From NCBI RefSeq assembly GCF_004364325.1, contig NZ_SOCP01000025.1, forward strand, positions 1 through 64,000: a stretch of 64,000 nt of DNA. Reading direction: 5' to 3'. The position numbers and the translations under genes are program-made. Positions 49,462 to 60,134 of the stretch are shown here, one piece after another. This DNA is from Actinophytocola oryzae (GTDB lineage Bacteria > Actinomycetota > Actinomycetes > Mycobacteriales > Pseudonocardiaceae). A model generated the notes under the pieces. That model was not told the DNA's origin. It saw only the letters and a program-made list of their open reading frames with translations, and ran no database searches. The number at the start of each line of letters is the position of its first letter. Position 1 is the first letter of the stretch.

Positions 49462-52400
49462 GTGCGGTCGTTGCTGGGGTCGAAGGTCTCTGCGACCAGA
49501 CGTGGTCTCGTCGTACTGCTCGTGCTCGCGTTGGTGGCGACCTCACTCGGCCCGGACACGCCGAGCACGAGCCAGGACGTGGCCGCGCCCGGGCACGGTC
49601 CGGCGCAGGAGTGGGGCGACGCGGCCGGGCTGCCGCACGAGCGGAGCGGCCGAGGCAACCTGGCCGACCCCGCGTCGCTGCAGTCGAAGTACCCGCCCGT
49701 CAAGGGACAGAAGCCCGCGGCGGCCCGCAACGCCGCGCGGGTAGGCGAGCCCGCCGATCGGGACGTGCGCGGGTTCGACGCCGCGACCAGCCGCGAACTA
49801 CCCGAGCTGCGGCAGGAGTCGCAACGAACCTTCGCCAACGCGGACGGCACGCAGACCAGCGAGTTCAGCCGCGATCCCCTCAACTTCCAGCGATCCGACA
49901 AGTCCTGGCAGCCCATCGACACCCGGCTCGTCGCCGACGGGACCGGTTTCCGGAACGCGGCCGACTCCGTGGCGATCCGGGTAGCAGGCACGGAACCGTC
50001 GGCACAGCTGGACATCGACGACACGCACAGCCTCGCGTTCACCGTGGACGGCGCGGCCCCCTCGGTCGGCAAGGTCGACGGCAGCGCGATCACCTACCCC
50101 CAGGTGCGGCCGGGCGCGGACCTCAAGCTCGACGTGACGACCCGAGGACTCAAGGAAACCATCTCGCTGGCCTCACCTGACTCGCCCCACGAGTGGTTCT
50201 TCCCGCTGCGCACCAGGGGACTCACCACGTCCATTGTGGACGGCGAGGTCGTGTTCCGCGACGAGAAGGGCACGGAACGCGCACGGATACCGGGCGGCTT
50301 CATGGTCGACTCGGTCTTCGACGAGCACATGGGTCAGTACACGACCTCCTACGGCGTCACCTACGAACTCGTCGACGGCGGCATGCGCATGACGCTGGAC
50401 AAGGCGTGGCTGGCCGACCCGCGCCGCGTGTACCCGGTGACCGTCGACCCGTCCGTCGACGTGCGCCCGGCCGGCAGCAGCATGTACGTCCAGAACGGCA
50501 CGAGCGCGACGAACGACCTGCGGGCCGGGCACTCGACCGACTCCAGCGGCAGCTACAACGCCGCCAGCTACCTCGCGTTCCCCGGTGTCGAGAACGCGTT
50601 GCGCAACCACAAGATCTTCGGCGCGCAGCTCTCCCTCACCAACTACCACTCCTGGTCGTGCAGGGCGCGGCCCGTCACGGTGCACCCCGTGACCCAGGCC
50701 TGGACGGCAGGCCCCGGCTACTCCTACCCCGGCCCGAGCTTCGGCCCGTCGCTCGCCGGCCAGAGCTTCGCGCACGGCTACATCCCGTCGGGCCAGACGT
50801 CCTCGCCGTGCCCGACGGCGATCGAGGCGATCCCGCTGGGCGACGCAGGCCGCGACCTGGTGCAGCGCTGGGCCGACGGCACACAGGCGAACTTCGGGCT
50901 CACGGTCCGCGCCGCCGAGGACGACGTGTACGGCTGGAAGAAGTTCGCCCAGGCAGGCACCGCGAACCCGCCGCGCCTCGCGGTCACGCACACGTCGTTC
51001 AACGCCGACTACGAGTTCGTGAACCCGGTGCCGAACCCGCCCGTGACACGCAACCAGGGCGGCACGGTCTCGATCAAGGTCACCAACCGGAGTGTGGACG
51101 CCTGGACCGCCTCCGGCTACGCCCTCGCCTACCGCATCTTCGACAACAAGGGTGCCTACCTCGGCTGGAGTGAGGCCGCCTCCCTGACCGGCACCGTGGC
51201 ACGAGGCGCGACCGTCACCCTCAACGCGTTCATCAGACCGTTGGAGCCACGCGACTACCGGCTCGAGTTCACGATGATGCGCCGCGGTGGCCCGGTGTTC
51301 ACCGACGAACAGATCCCGCCTGCCGTGCTCGTGCTGACGGTGATCGACGTCCCACCGGTCGTGCAGGAGCTGTACCCGCCCAACGGGTACTCCGCGCCGT
51401 CACTGACCCCGACGCTGTGGGCCCGGGCGGTCGACGTCGACGCCCCACCCGGCACCGCCCCCCAGTACCGGTTCGAGGTGTGCGACGAGAACGACGCCAA
51501 CTGCTTCACCATGACCCGATCGGCCAGTCCTCTGTGGACCGTTCCGGCGGGCCGACTGCAGTGGAGCAGGACCTACCGATGGCGCGTGTACGCCTCGGAC
51601 GGCACCTCCGAGGGCCAACCGAGCCCGTTCAGCACGCTCCTGACGGCGGTGCCGCAGCCGGAGATCACCGCGCACCTCGGCAACGCCCCGTACGGCGGCC
51701 GGTCCGGCGAGTTCGACCCGCAGGTCGGCAACTACACGGCGAGCGCGGTCGACGCCACGGTGTCCACGATCGGCCCGAAGCTGTCGGTCGTTCGCACCTA
51801 CAACAGCCTCGACCCACGCGTCGACGCCGCGTTCGGCGCGGGCTGGTCCAGCCAGTACGACATGCGGATCACACCGGACAACGACGGCTCGGGCAACGTG
51901 GTCGTCACCTATCCGGACGGCGAGCAGGCCCGCTTCGGCGCGAACCTCGACGCCGCCGGGGCGCCGACGGGCGGCCGGCTCGTGTCGCCCCCCGGCCGGT
52001 ACGCGACGCTCGTGCCCCGCACCGCAGGCGAGGGCGGCGGCTGGACGCTGACCGACAAGTCCGCGACCCTGTACGTGTTCCGCCCCGACGGCCGCCCGTC
52101 GGAGATCTACGACAACGCGGGCCGCTCACTCGCGTTCGGCTACGACGCCAACGAGCGGCTGTCCACGGTCACCAACCGGACGAGCAACCGGAAGCTGACC
52201 GTCACCTGGCAGGGCGGCCACATCCGCACGGTCAGCACCGACCCGGTCGACGGCGCCGCGCTGACGTGGACCTACACCTACGAGGGCGACAAGCTCAGCC
52301 AGGTCTGCGATCCGGACGGCGGCTGCACGAAGTACGAGTACACCGCGGGTTCGCACTACCGGAGCACGGTCGTCGACGCACGCCCCGACTCGTACTGGCG

Positions 52401-55400
52401 TCTGGGCGAGCCGTCCGGAACCGACGCGCAGAGCCAGATCGGCCTCAACCTCGGCAAGGACAAGGCCACGTACACCGGCGTCACGCTCGGCACCGAAGGC
52501 GTTGTCGGCGCCGACACGGCCGCCACGTTCAACGGCACGACCTCCGCCATGACGTTGCCGACCGGCATCGTCCGCAAGAGCCGTGAGCTCACGGTCGAGC
52601 TGTGGTTCCGCACGAGCAGCGGCGGCCCACTGTTCAGCGCCCAGAACCAGCCGGCAGGCACCACGCCGACAGCCGCGGTCCCCTTCCTTTACGTGGGCAC
52701 GGACGGCAAGCTGCACGGCCAGTTCTGGACCGGCACGGTCAACCAGATCGTGTCAACGGGCACGGTGAACAACAACGACTGGCACCACGTCGTCCTGTCG
52801 AGCACCCTCACGTCGCAGACGTTGTTCCTCGACGGCAGGAACATCGGCTCGAAGCCGGGCGCGATCGACCACAGCGCGTACAACCACAGCTTCGTCGGCT
52901 CCGCGTTCGCGATCACGCCGTCGGACCTGCCCGCGTGGGGCACGGCCCAGAAGCGGTCGTTCGCAGGCGTGATCGACGAGGTCGCCGTCTACCAGCACCC
53001 GCTTGGCCTGCCTGCCGTACAGGCGCACTACCAGGCGAGAACCCCGTCGGTGTCGATGGCGAAGACGGTGCTGCCGAGCGGCAAGACCGCGGCCGAGATG
53101 CGGTACGACGCCGGCCGCGACCGCCTGACCACCTACACCGACCGCAACGGCGGCACGTGGACCCTGAGCGCCCCGGTGACCACCGGCACGCCGACGAACA
53201 TCATCCGGACCGTGCGCGTCGCGGACCCCGGCAACCGCGCCCACTACTACGACTTCGACCCGGTACGCGGCCGCATCCTCCGCTACCTGTCACCGATCGC
53301 GGAGACGCGTCCCGAGGACCAGCTGCCACCGGACGACTCGGTGGAGACACCACCGCCGTTCGAATGCCCGCCGCCGGAGGAGGACCCGTTCTGCGACATC
53401 CCGGTAGGCGGTGACGGCGGCTCGTTCCCGCCGGTCGAGCTGCAGGGCGCCCGCACGTTCACCTACGACGCCAACGGTTTCCAGAGCACGATCACCGACG
53501 AACTGGGCAAGTCGGTCACGCTGACGAACGACGCGAGAGGCAACGTCACGTCCAGGAAGACCTGCCGCACGGGCGGGTCGTGCCAGACGGCGTACTTCGA
53601 GTACCCACCGGTCGGCTCCAACCTGACGGATCCCCGCCTGGACAAGGTGATCGCGGCCCGCGACGCCCGTTCCAGCGGCCCGACCGACAACCGCTATCGC
53701 ACCGCGTACGCCTACACGACCCGAGGCGACCTGGAAACCCAGACCACACCTGACGGAGCGCTCGTACGCCACACGTACACGACCGACAGCACTCCGGCGT
53801 TCGGCGGCGGCAACACCCCGGCGGGCCTCGTACTGACGTCCAAGAACCCGCGCGACGCGGTCACGACGTACGCCTACTTCAGCAACGGCGACCTGGCCGA
53901 GGTCCGCGGCGCGACCGGTCTCATCACCCGTTTCACCTACGACACGCTGGGCCGCCGCCGCACGACGACCCAGTTCTCGGACACGTTCCCGAGCGGCGTG
54001 ACCACGACGACCGACTACGACAAGCTCTCGCACCCGACCGTCGAGACCGGACCGGCGGTACGCAACGAGATCAGCGGCGTGACCCACCGCGACCGCACCA
54101 CCACCACCTACGACGTCGACGGCAACCCGAAGAAGACCGAGTCGGTCGACCTGACCGGCGACGACCCGACCCGGACGGCGACCCTCGGCTACGACGACCA
54201 CAACCGGGTCGTCCGCATCACCGATGCCGAGGACAACGAGACCAGCCTCGCGTACGACAGGTTCGGCAACACCACCCGCATGGTCGACGCGACCGGCGTG
54301 CAGTACGAGTACGCGTACACGACCCGCAACAAGCTGGCGGAGGTGCGCCTGCGCGGCTGGCACGGCGATCCCGACGGCGCGGAACCGGGCCCGAGGGACT
54401 ACCTGGTGCTGGCGTCGTACTCGTACGCGCTGAACGGCGAGCTGACCACCGCCACGGACGCGATGGGCCGCACCGTCAGGTACACCTACTACGACGACGG
54501 CCTGCTGAACCAGACCATCGCGGCGGCACGGAACCTGGTGCTGTCCAAGAACGACTACGACCCGGCGGGCAACCTGTCCCGCCAGACCACCGCGGGCAAC
54601 CGGGTGACGACGTTCGAGACCGACGCCGTCGGCCGCCGCAGCGCCATGACCGCCGACCCGGGCGGTCTCGACCGCCGCACGGCGTGGGCCTATGACCCGA
54701 ACGGCAACGTGACCCAGGTCAGGATGAGCGGCCGCGAGTCGAACACCGGCGAGTTCGACGACCTGACCATCGCCGAGGTGGTCGACTTCGGCTACGACCC
54801 CACGGGCCGCAACACGAGCGAGACAGTCCACACCGGAACGGAAGACCTGACCACGCTGTACGGCTACGACCAGCGCGGCCTGCTGACGTCCAGCACCGAC
54901 CCGGCGAGTGCGACCTGGACGTACCGCAACGACGAGCTGGGCCGCCCGGTGGCGGAGGTCGCGCCGCCGGTGGAGGTCGAGTCGGTCGGCACGACCCGCC
55001 CCACCACGCTGGCCGGCTACGACAACCACGGCAACACGACCCACACGAAGGACGCGAACGGCAACACGTGGCGCAGCGCCTACGACAAGATCAATCGTCT
55101 GACGTCGACGACGACCCCGGAGTACACCCCACCGGGCGCCGCCCCGATCACGGCGACGGCACGGTTCACGTACGACGGCCTCGGCAACGTGCTGACGTCG
55201 ACCAGCCCACGCGGCGCGGTGACCGGCTACACCTACGACCAGCTGGGCAGGCTGGTCGAGCAGGTCGACCCACACGCCGACAACCCGGGCGAACCGGGCG
55301 ACAAGTGGCAGTACACGTACACGAGAACCGGCGAACTGCTGTCGACGACCGACCCGACGGGCGCCCGCACGGAACAGACCTACGACGACCTGGGCAGGCT

Positions 55401-58400
55401 GGAGACGTCCACCCAGCAGGAGCGCTTTCCGACGCCAGGCACCTACACCGCGACGTACGGCTACGACGACGCGAACAACGTCGAGACGGTGACGGCACCG
55501 TCCCAGGCGATCACCGCGTATGACTACGACAAGCTGGACCAGCTGACCAAGGTGACCTCACCGTCCGGAGTGGACACCCAGCTGGGTTACGACCGCTCGG
55601 GTCGGCCGGCGGTGACCGCCGACGAGCTGGGCCGCAAACAACGCACCAACTACGACCTGGCAGGCCGCGCGACGCAGGTCATCGACCTGAGTCCGAACGG
55701 CGTCCCGCTGCGGAAGTCCAAGCTCTCGTATGACAGGGCCGGCAACCTGGCCACGGTCACCAACCCGCTGAACAACGTCACGACCCTGACGTCGGACGCG
55801 CTGGGCCGCCTGACACAACAGGTGGAACCGGTGTCCGCGACGGAGTCGATCACGACCAGCTTCGGTTACGACGCCGCGGGCAACCAGGTCCGCTTCACCG
55901 ACGGCAGGAACAACACGACCCGCTACACGGTCAACGAGTGGAGCCTGACGGAGTCGGTGGTGGAACCGTCCACGACGGCGCACCCGAACCTGGCGGACAG
56001 AACGTGGACGTTCACCTACGACGCCGACGCCAACCCGTCGAAGACCAGCCTGCCAGGCGGGATCGAACGCACCGGCACGTACGACCTGATGGACCGAATG
56101 ACTGGGGCCACCGCGACGGGCGCCCCGACCAAGACGTTCGACCACGACCCACTGGGCCGCGTGAAGCTGGCGTCCACCCCCGCGGGCGAGAACCGCTTCA
56201 CGTACAACGACCGCGGGGAGTTGCTGTCCACTGGTGGTCCGTCCGGCGACACGAACCTGACGTACAACGAGGACGGCAACCTCACGGGCCGCACGGACGC
56301 GTCAGGCACGGCGATCTACGGCTACACGAACGGCCGCCTGTCCACCGTGCAGGACGGCGTGACGGGCGTGTCGCAGGCCCTGAGCTACAACGACGCGGGC
56401 GAACTGTCCACGGTGAACTACGGCGGCGGCAGGCTGCGCGAGTTCACCTACGACGACCTGGGCCGCGTGAAGCTGGACAAGCTGGGCACGACAGCGTCGA
56501 CCGAGTACGGCTACGACAACCAGGACCGCCTGAAGACCAAGACGACGACAGGCGTGCTGGGCGCCGGTGTGAACACCTACGACTACGACCAGTCGGACCG
56601 CCTGACGAGCTGGACCACACAGCCAACAGGCGGCGCGGCCACAACGACGACGTATGGCTGGGACAAGGCAGGCAACCGAACATCGGCGGCCGGCAAGACA
56701 TCCACGTACGACGAACGAAACCGCCTGCAGTCCGACGGAACCGACACCTACACGTACGCCCCCCGAGGCACCCTGTCGGCCAAGTCCGGCGCCGCGGTGA
56801 CGTATGACGGCTTCGACCGGCTGATGTCCCAGGGCGGCCAGAACTACACGTATGACGCCCTGGACCGAGTGGCGACCCGCAACTCGACGACGTTCAAGTA
56901 CACGGGCGCCAGCAACGAGCTGACGTCGGACGGCACGACGACGTTCGGGAGAGGCCCGTCGGGCGAACTCCTGTCCACCCGAACCGGCACGAACCAACGC
57001 CTGACGATGTCCGACCAACACGGCGACGTGGTGGCCACCCTGCCGACGACCGGGGCATCCCTGTCGGACAGCACGACGTACGACCCGTGGGGCAAGGTCA
57101 CCGCCGGCACGACCCGCACGGTCGGCTACCAGGGCGACTACACCGACCCCACAACGGGCCAGGTCAACATGACAGCCCGCTGGTACGACCCGAACTCCGG
57201 CGGCTTCACCACCCGCGACGACGTGCCGTTACCGACGTCGCCATCAGGCGCGGCGAACCGCTACGCCTACGGCCTGGGCGCACCGACCAACTACTCGGAC
57301 CAGTCCGGTAACTGCCCCATCTGCATCCCCATCGGTATCGGGCTCATCGTCGGCGGACTTCTCGGCGAGTCCGCCAAGCTCAGCCGCAACGGGCACGGCA
57401 GCTTCAAGGGGAAACCTCTGAAGATCCGGCCCTGCTCCAGCAAATGCGGTCTTGGCAAGTCCAACGGCTCCAGCGGTGGCATCGGCAGTGGCCTCGGCCT
57501 GAACGGACGCCCCACCGGCCCCCGCAGCGGTGGCGGCGGCGGTGGTGGCGGGGCTTTGGCGACGGCGACAGCCCGGGCGGCAGCCGCTGACGCCGCTCGC
57601 AACAACCCCATGCCCATCCCGAAGGCAATGACCGCCCCCGTCTACGACGGCTCGGTAGCTCCACCGGTGTCCTCAGCCCCCGACGTCCCGTCCCACCAGG
57701 CCGACGACTACCGCGACCCGGTGGACGACGTCAACGAGAGTTACCAGCAACTCCAACAAGACCTGACCGACGACGACAACGTCCTGGGCACGGTCCCGGC
57801 AACCACATCCGCTCCGACCGAGGTAGCCCCTGGCGGTGACGGCAGCGGTGGCGGTGGCCAGGACTCCGGCTGCGTCGTGTGGGACTGGCTGTGCGATGCG
57901 GGCAATGCACTCGTCGACGCGTTCGACCAGGTAGTCGGCTTCTTCACGGGCGTGTTCGAGGTTGCGTTCGAGACGCTCGCCGGCATCGCCCACATGGCCT
58001 GGAACATCGCCGAATGCCTGAACCCCTGGTCAGACGCCTGCGCCGAGAACGTCCAAGCGGTCACGGACTTCCTGGGTGCTCTGATCGACGACCCCCTCGG
58101 CGTCCTGGGTGCCATATGGGACGGCATCACCCAACCCATCAAGGAAGACTGGAACAACGGCGACTACGGCGAGGCGATCGGCCGAGGCTTCGCCACCGTC
58201 GCCGGCATCGTGGCCGGCGCCAAGGGCGCCGGCAAGCTCCGTTCCGGCGAGCCCAAGGCGTCATACGACCCCGCCAAGCTCGCCGAATACGCCAATGGTC
58301 AGCGTGAGGTCCCCGGCACAAAGTACGCGTCCGAGTACAGGTCACCGTCCGGTGAGCCGTACCACTCCACGAACCGGCACGGTCAAGCGGATAAAATCAA

Positions 58401-58644
58401 GCAGATACCGGAGCTGGCTGGCCCCCTGGCACGATCGGGCAATCACCATGGTGGTTGCGCGGAAATTGGGTGTCTGCTCGACGCATACCGCACGGAGGGA
58501 CCAGGGGCTATCGTGGGCGGTGCAATGAGAACAGTTCATGTTCGAAACCCGAGGTCGCCTCGAGCCGGAGAACATGGCGAGCCAGCACACCCATGTCTCA
58601 GATGTGGACAGGTGCTTGATATCCTTGGGATTGATTGGAAATAG
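49462..58644 (+). CDS. Giant secreted RHS/YD-repeat polymorphic toxin with C-terminal deaminase-like domain
   Basis: A 3060-aa protein. GTG 49462 has GGGGGG 4 nt upstream and starts a signal peptide (RRGLVVLLVLALVATSLG). Residues about 100-960 include jelly-roll and Ig-like segments; about 970-1190 is a LamG/concanavalin-like domain (DSYWRLGEPSG... DWHHVVLSS); about 1325-2545 holds dozens of YD/RHS repeats; the RHS core ARWYDPNSGGFTTRD lies near 2570. A hydrophobic pretoxin stretch follows (about 2810-2920). The final 70 residues have GNHHGGCAEIGCLLDA and PCLRCGQVLD, the CAE and PCxxC zinc motifs of YwqJ-like deaminase toxins. The tip is less GC-rich than the rest and is followed by an immunity gene. 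Confidence 0.9.
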   Translation: MRSLLGSKVSATRRGLVVLLVLALVATSLGPDTPSTSQDVAAPGHGPAQEWGDAAGLPHERSGRGNLADPASLQSKYPPVKGQKPAAARNAARVGEPADRDVRGFDAATSRELPELRQESQRTFANADGTQTSEFSRDPLNFQRSDKSWQPIDTRLVADGTGFRNAADSVAIRVAGTEPSAQLDIDDTHSLAFTVDGAAPSVGKVDGSAITYPQVRPGADLKLDVTTRGLKETISLASPDSPHEWFFPLRTRGLTTSIVDGEVVFRDEKGTERARIPGGFMVDSVFDEHMGQYTTSYGVTYELVDGGMRMTLDKAWLADPRRVYPVTVDPSVDVRPAGSSMYVQNGTSATNDLRAGHSTDSSGSYNAASYLAFPGVENALRNHKIFGAQLSLTNYHSWSCRARPVTVHPVTQAWTAGPGYSYPGPSFGPSLAGQSFAHGYIPSGQTSSPCPTAIEAIPLGDAGRDLVQRWADGTQANFGLTVRAAEDDVYGWKKFAQAGTANPPRLAVTHTSFNADYEFVNPVPNPPVTRNQGGTVSIKVTNRSVDAWTASGYALAYRIFDNKGAYLGWSEAASLTGTVARGATVTLNAFIRPLEPRDYRLEFTMMRRGGPVFTDEQIPPAVLVLTVIDVPPVVQELYPPNGYSAPSLTPTLWARAVDVDAPPGTAPQYRFEVCDENDANCFTMTRSASPLWTVPAGRLQWSRTYRWRVYASDGTSEGQPSPFSTLLTAVPQPEITAHLGNAPYGGRSGEFDPQVGNYTASAVDATVSTIGPKLSVVRTYNSLDPRVDAAFGAGWSSQYDMRITPDNDGSGNVVVTYPDGEQARFGANLDAAGAPTGGRLVSPPGRYATLVPRTAGEGGGWTLTDKSATLYVFRPDGRPSEIYDNAGRSLAFGYDANERLSTVTNRTSNRKLTVTWQGGHIRTVSTDPVDGAALTWTYTYEGDKLSQVCDPDGGCTKYEYTAGSHYRSTVVDARPDSYWRLGEPSGTDAQSQIGLNLGKDKATYTGVTLGTEGVVGADTAATFNGTTSAMTLPTGIVRKSRELTVELWFRTSSGGPLFSAQNQPAGTTPTAAVPFLYVGTDGKLHGQFWTGTVNQIVSTGTVNNNDWHHVVLSSTLTSQTLFLDGRNIGSKPGAIDHSAYNHSFVGSAFAITPSDLPAWGTAQKRSFAGVIDEVAVYQHPLGLPAVQAHYQARTPSVSMAKTVLPSGKTAAEMRYDAGRDRLTTYTDRNGGTWTLSAPVTTGTPTNIIRTVRVADPGNRAHYYDFDPVRGRILRYLSPIAETRPEDQLPPDDSVETPPPFECPPPEEDPFCDIPVGGDGGSFPPVELQGARTFTYDANGFQSTITDELGKSVTLTNDARGNVTSRKTCRTGGSCQTAYFEYPPVGSNLTDPRLDKVIAARDARSSGPTDNRYRTAYAYTTRGDLETQTTPDGALVRHTYTTDSTPAFGGGNTPAGLVLTSKNPRDAVTTYAYFSNGDLAEVRGATGLITRFTYDTLGRRRTTTQFSDTFPSGVTTTTDYDKLSHPTVETGPAVRNEISGVTHRDRTTTTYDVDGNPKKTESVDLTGDDPTRTATLGYDDHNRVVRITDAEDNETSLAYDRFGNTTRMVDATGVQYEYAYTTRNKLAEVRLRGWHGDPDGAEPGPRDYLVLASYSYALNGELTTATDAMGRTVRYTYYDDGLLNQTIAAARNLVLSKNDYDPAGNLSRQTTAGNRVTTFETDAVGRRSAMTADPGGLDRRTAWAYDPNGNVTQVRMSGRESNTGEFDDLTIAEVVDFGYDPTGRNTSETVHTGTEDLTTLYGYDQRGLLTSSTDPASATWTYRNDELGRPVAEVAPPVEVESVGTTRPTTLAGYDNHGNTTHTKDANGNTWRSAYDKINRLTSTTTPEYTPPGAAPITATARFTYDGLGNVLTSTSPRGAVTGYTYDQLGRLVEQVDPHADNPGEPGDKWQYTYTRTGELLSTTDPTGARTEQTYDDLGRLETSTQQERFPTPGTYTATYGYDDANNVETVTAPSQAITAYDYDKLDQLTKVTSPSGVDTQLGYDRSGRPAVTADELGRKQRTNYDLAGRATQVIDLSPNGVPLRKSKLSYDRAGNLATVTNPLNNVTTLTSDALGRLTQQVEPVSATESITTSFGYDAAGNQVRFTDGRNNTTRYTVNEWSLTESVVEPSTTAHPNLADRTWTFTYDADANPSKTSLPGGIERTGTYDLMDRMTGATATGAPTKTFDHDPLGRVKLASTPAGENRFTYNDRGELLSTGGPSGDTNLTYNEDGNLTGRTDASGTAIYGYTNGRLSTVQDGVTGVSQALSYNDAGELSTVNYGGGRLREFTYDDLGRVKLDKLGTTASTEYGYDNQDRLKTKTTTGVLGAGVNTYDYDQSDRLTSWTTQPTGGAATTTTYGWDKAGNRTSAAGKTSTYDERNRLQSDGTDTYTYAPRGTLSAKSGAAVTYDGFDRLMSQGGQNYTYDALDRVATRNSTTFKYTGASNELTSDGTTTFGRGPSGELLSTRTGTNQRLTMSDQHGDVVATLPTTGASLSDSTTYDPWGKVTAGTTRTVGYQGDYTDPTTGQVNMTARWYDPNSGGFTTRDDVPLPTSPSGAANRYAYGLGAPTNYSDQSGNCPICIPIGIGLIVGGLLGESAKLSRNGHGSFKGKPLKIRPCSSKCGLGKSNGSSGGIGSGLGLNGRPTGPRSGGGGGGGGALATATARAAAADAARNNPMPIPKAMTAPVYDGSVAPPVSSAPDVPSHQADDYRDPVDDVNESYQQLQQDLTDDDNVLGTVPATTSAPTEVAPGGDGSGGGGQDSGCVVWDWLCDAGNALVDAFDQVVGFFTGVFEVAFETLAGIAHMAWNIAECLNPWSDACAENVQAVTDFLGALIDDPLGVLGAIWDGITQPIKEDWNNGDYGEAIGRGFATVAGIVAGAKGAGKLRSGEPKASYDPAKLAEYANGQREVPGTKYASEYRSPSGEPYHSTNRHGQADKIKQIPELAGPLARSGNHHGGCAEIGCLLDAYRTEGPGAIVGGAMRTVHVRNPRSPRAGEHGEPAHPCLRCGQVLDILGIDWK

Positions 58645-58645
58645 C

Positions 58646-59158
58646 GTGACGGTAAATTCTTATTCGTTCTCTGAACCCGTGCGGGCCGAACTCAAGGCCG
58701 CCGGTTGGTCACCTGAACGTCGATACGACGTGTCACAGTGGACGGCGGCGTTGAGCGATGAGGGATACCGTGAATCAGCGGTGGCGACAGCGGCTCTGGT
58801 CTCCTACGGTGGACTCGAGCTCAACCCGACCAACTCGGAAGGGCCGAACTTCGGCAACTACGAGCCGCTGATCTTTGATCCCATCCTCGCCGGTTCGGGG
58901 CACTATGCGCTCGCGGAAGAACTCCAGAGGGAACTTGGCGGATCCTGGTATCCACTTGGTGAATGGATCACCAGCGCAAGTGTGTTCGTCGACACGAACG
59001 GATGGACCGTGGCCACCGGCATGGACTGGATCTGGGAGCTCGGCGCGTCGGTCGAAGATGCCATCGAGTTCGCTCTGGCAGCACATCGACCACTGATCTG
59101 CCTCCGAGTACTGAACCCCAACTCCGACCCGTGGCCCCTCCCCCAACCACCCCGATAA
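58646..59158 (+). CDS. SUKH-type (SUKH-3-like) immunity protein
   Basis: A 170-aa cytoplasmic protein. AELKAAGWSPERRYDVSQWTAAL, LVSYGGLEL and ELGGSWYPLGEWITSASVFVDTNGWTVA follow the SUKH-3 pattern (GW-x-GR, GGL, lG..pIG...id..G). GTG 58646 is 1 bp after the RHS toxin stop, so synthesis is coupled to the toxin it should neutralise. Base composition resembles the toxin tip rather than the RHS body, as expected for a toxin-immunity cassette exchanged as a unit. Confidence 0.85.
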   Translation: MTVNSYSFSEPVRAELKAAGWSPERRYDVSQWTAALSDEGYRESAVATAALVSYGGLELNPTNSEGPNFGNYEPLIFDPILAGSGHYALAEELQRELGGSWYPLGEWITSASVFVDTNGWTVATGMDWIWELGASVEDAIEFALAAHRPLICLRVLNPNSDPWPLPQPPR

Positions 59159-59548
59159 CCACACCGCGTCTGTCGATACGGGAACATTCGCCTCAGCGGA
59201 GTCTGCGAAGAGTTGGTTGATATGAGGTCAGGCTGACAAGCGCCCCTGCCGCCGACCGGCGCCACAGCAACCGCGCAACTCGACGGCGGCGACATGCCTG
59301 GCGAGCACGCGCGGACAGACGTGACCGGGCTCCACGGGTGAATCGACTCGGCGGCGGACGCCAACAGTTGGTTCATGAAAAGACACCTGGGCACCTCAGC
59401 GCCCCGACAACGGAAAGCTCAATAGTCCCAGTCCGCGATAGGAAAGGGACAGTGACGTGATATTCGTTGGCCCCTGAGCTGGGCGCGTCCAATGCACGTT
59501 GGCTTCCTCTTGTCGGGTGTACTCCAGGAGACGGTCGGTGCTTCCGGT
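59159..59548. other. Gene-poor spacer after toxin-immunity pair
   Basis: About 390 bp with no supported gene. AGTTGGTT occurs at about 59211 and 59367 flanking a GC-rich stretch; I see no terminator, tRNA or complete mobile element. It may be remains of earlier toxin tips, but no motif supports this. Confidence 0.4.
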
Positions 59549-60052
59549 TCAGGACAGCGCTGTTTCCGCGGCGGTGAGATACTCGGCGGTGATCCCGGTG
59601 GATGGGTCGACCGGGATCAGAGCGGTGACGACACTTCGGCGGGCCAGAAAAGCCTTGCGGGCGTTCCGAAACAGGTCGAAGTCGTCGTCAAGCCACGCCA
59701 GCGGGCGATCACGCGCGAAGCGGCCGACCGCGCCGTACTTCCAGTCCGGGTGGCCGTCGTAGGCACGTACGTCAACCACGGGCAGCGCCGGTAGTCCTAA
59801 CGCAGCACCGACGGTCGCATTGGCGTCCTGCCCCCACGAGGTGGCCCACGCCAACTCCGCGCCGGTTCGCTCGGCCAGGCCCAGCAACGCGGCGCCGTGC
59901 GCGGGGTTGAGCCATGCCCGCCGCACCGCGTTCCGCCGCCACCGTGACAGGCGCCACCGGTGCTCGACGAACCCGGGCGGCGGGGTGCGTGCCGCGAAAG
60001 GGTTCAACGGCCCATCCACGTCCACCAGACGCAACGGCCTCACCCGTTCCAT
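59549..60052 (-). CDS. HAD-like hydrolase domain protein
   Basis: A 167-aa protein. LRLVDVDGPLNPFA is HAD motif I (DxDGxL), ELAWATSWGQDANATVG is the motif II region and RPLAWLDDDF gives the late acidic motif, so a small haloacid-dehalogenase-type phosphatase with a minimal cap is likely. ATG 60052 is chosen because it begins ERVRPLRLVDVDG; GTG 60055 is equivalent. Substrate unknown. Confidence 0.78.
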   Translation of the reverse strand: MERVRPLRLVDVDGPLNPFAARTPPPGFVEHRWRLSRWRRNAVRRAWLNPAHGAALLGLAERTGAELAWATSWGQDANATVGAALGLPALPVVDVRAYDGHPDWKYGAVGRFARDRPLAWLDDDFDLFRNARKAFLARRSVVTALIPVDPSTGITAEYLTAAETALS

Positions 60053-60134
60053 CACTACGGGACGGCGACCGGCCGGCACACACCGCTGTTGGTCGAGATC
60101 TTGTCCGGAGGCGACCACGGCGCAGTCCCAGACC

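Noticed and set aside
53290..55275. Very long minus-strand frame opposite the RHS gene
   Set aside because: It mirrors codon periodicity of the GC-rich YD repeats and has no signal, domain or start context.
58903..59394. Minus-strand frame opposite the immunity gene and spacer
   Set aside because: No recognisable motif or ribosome site, and most of it is antisense to the SUKH-like gene.
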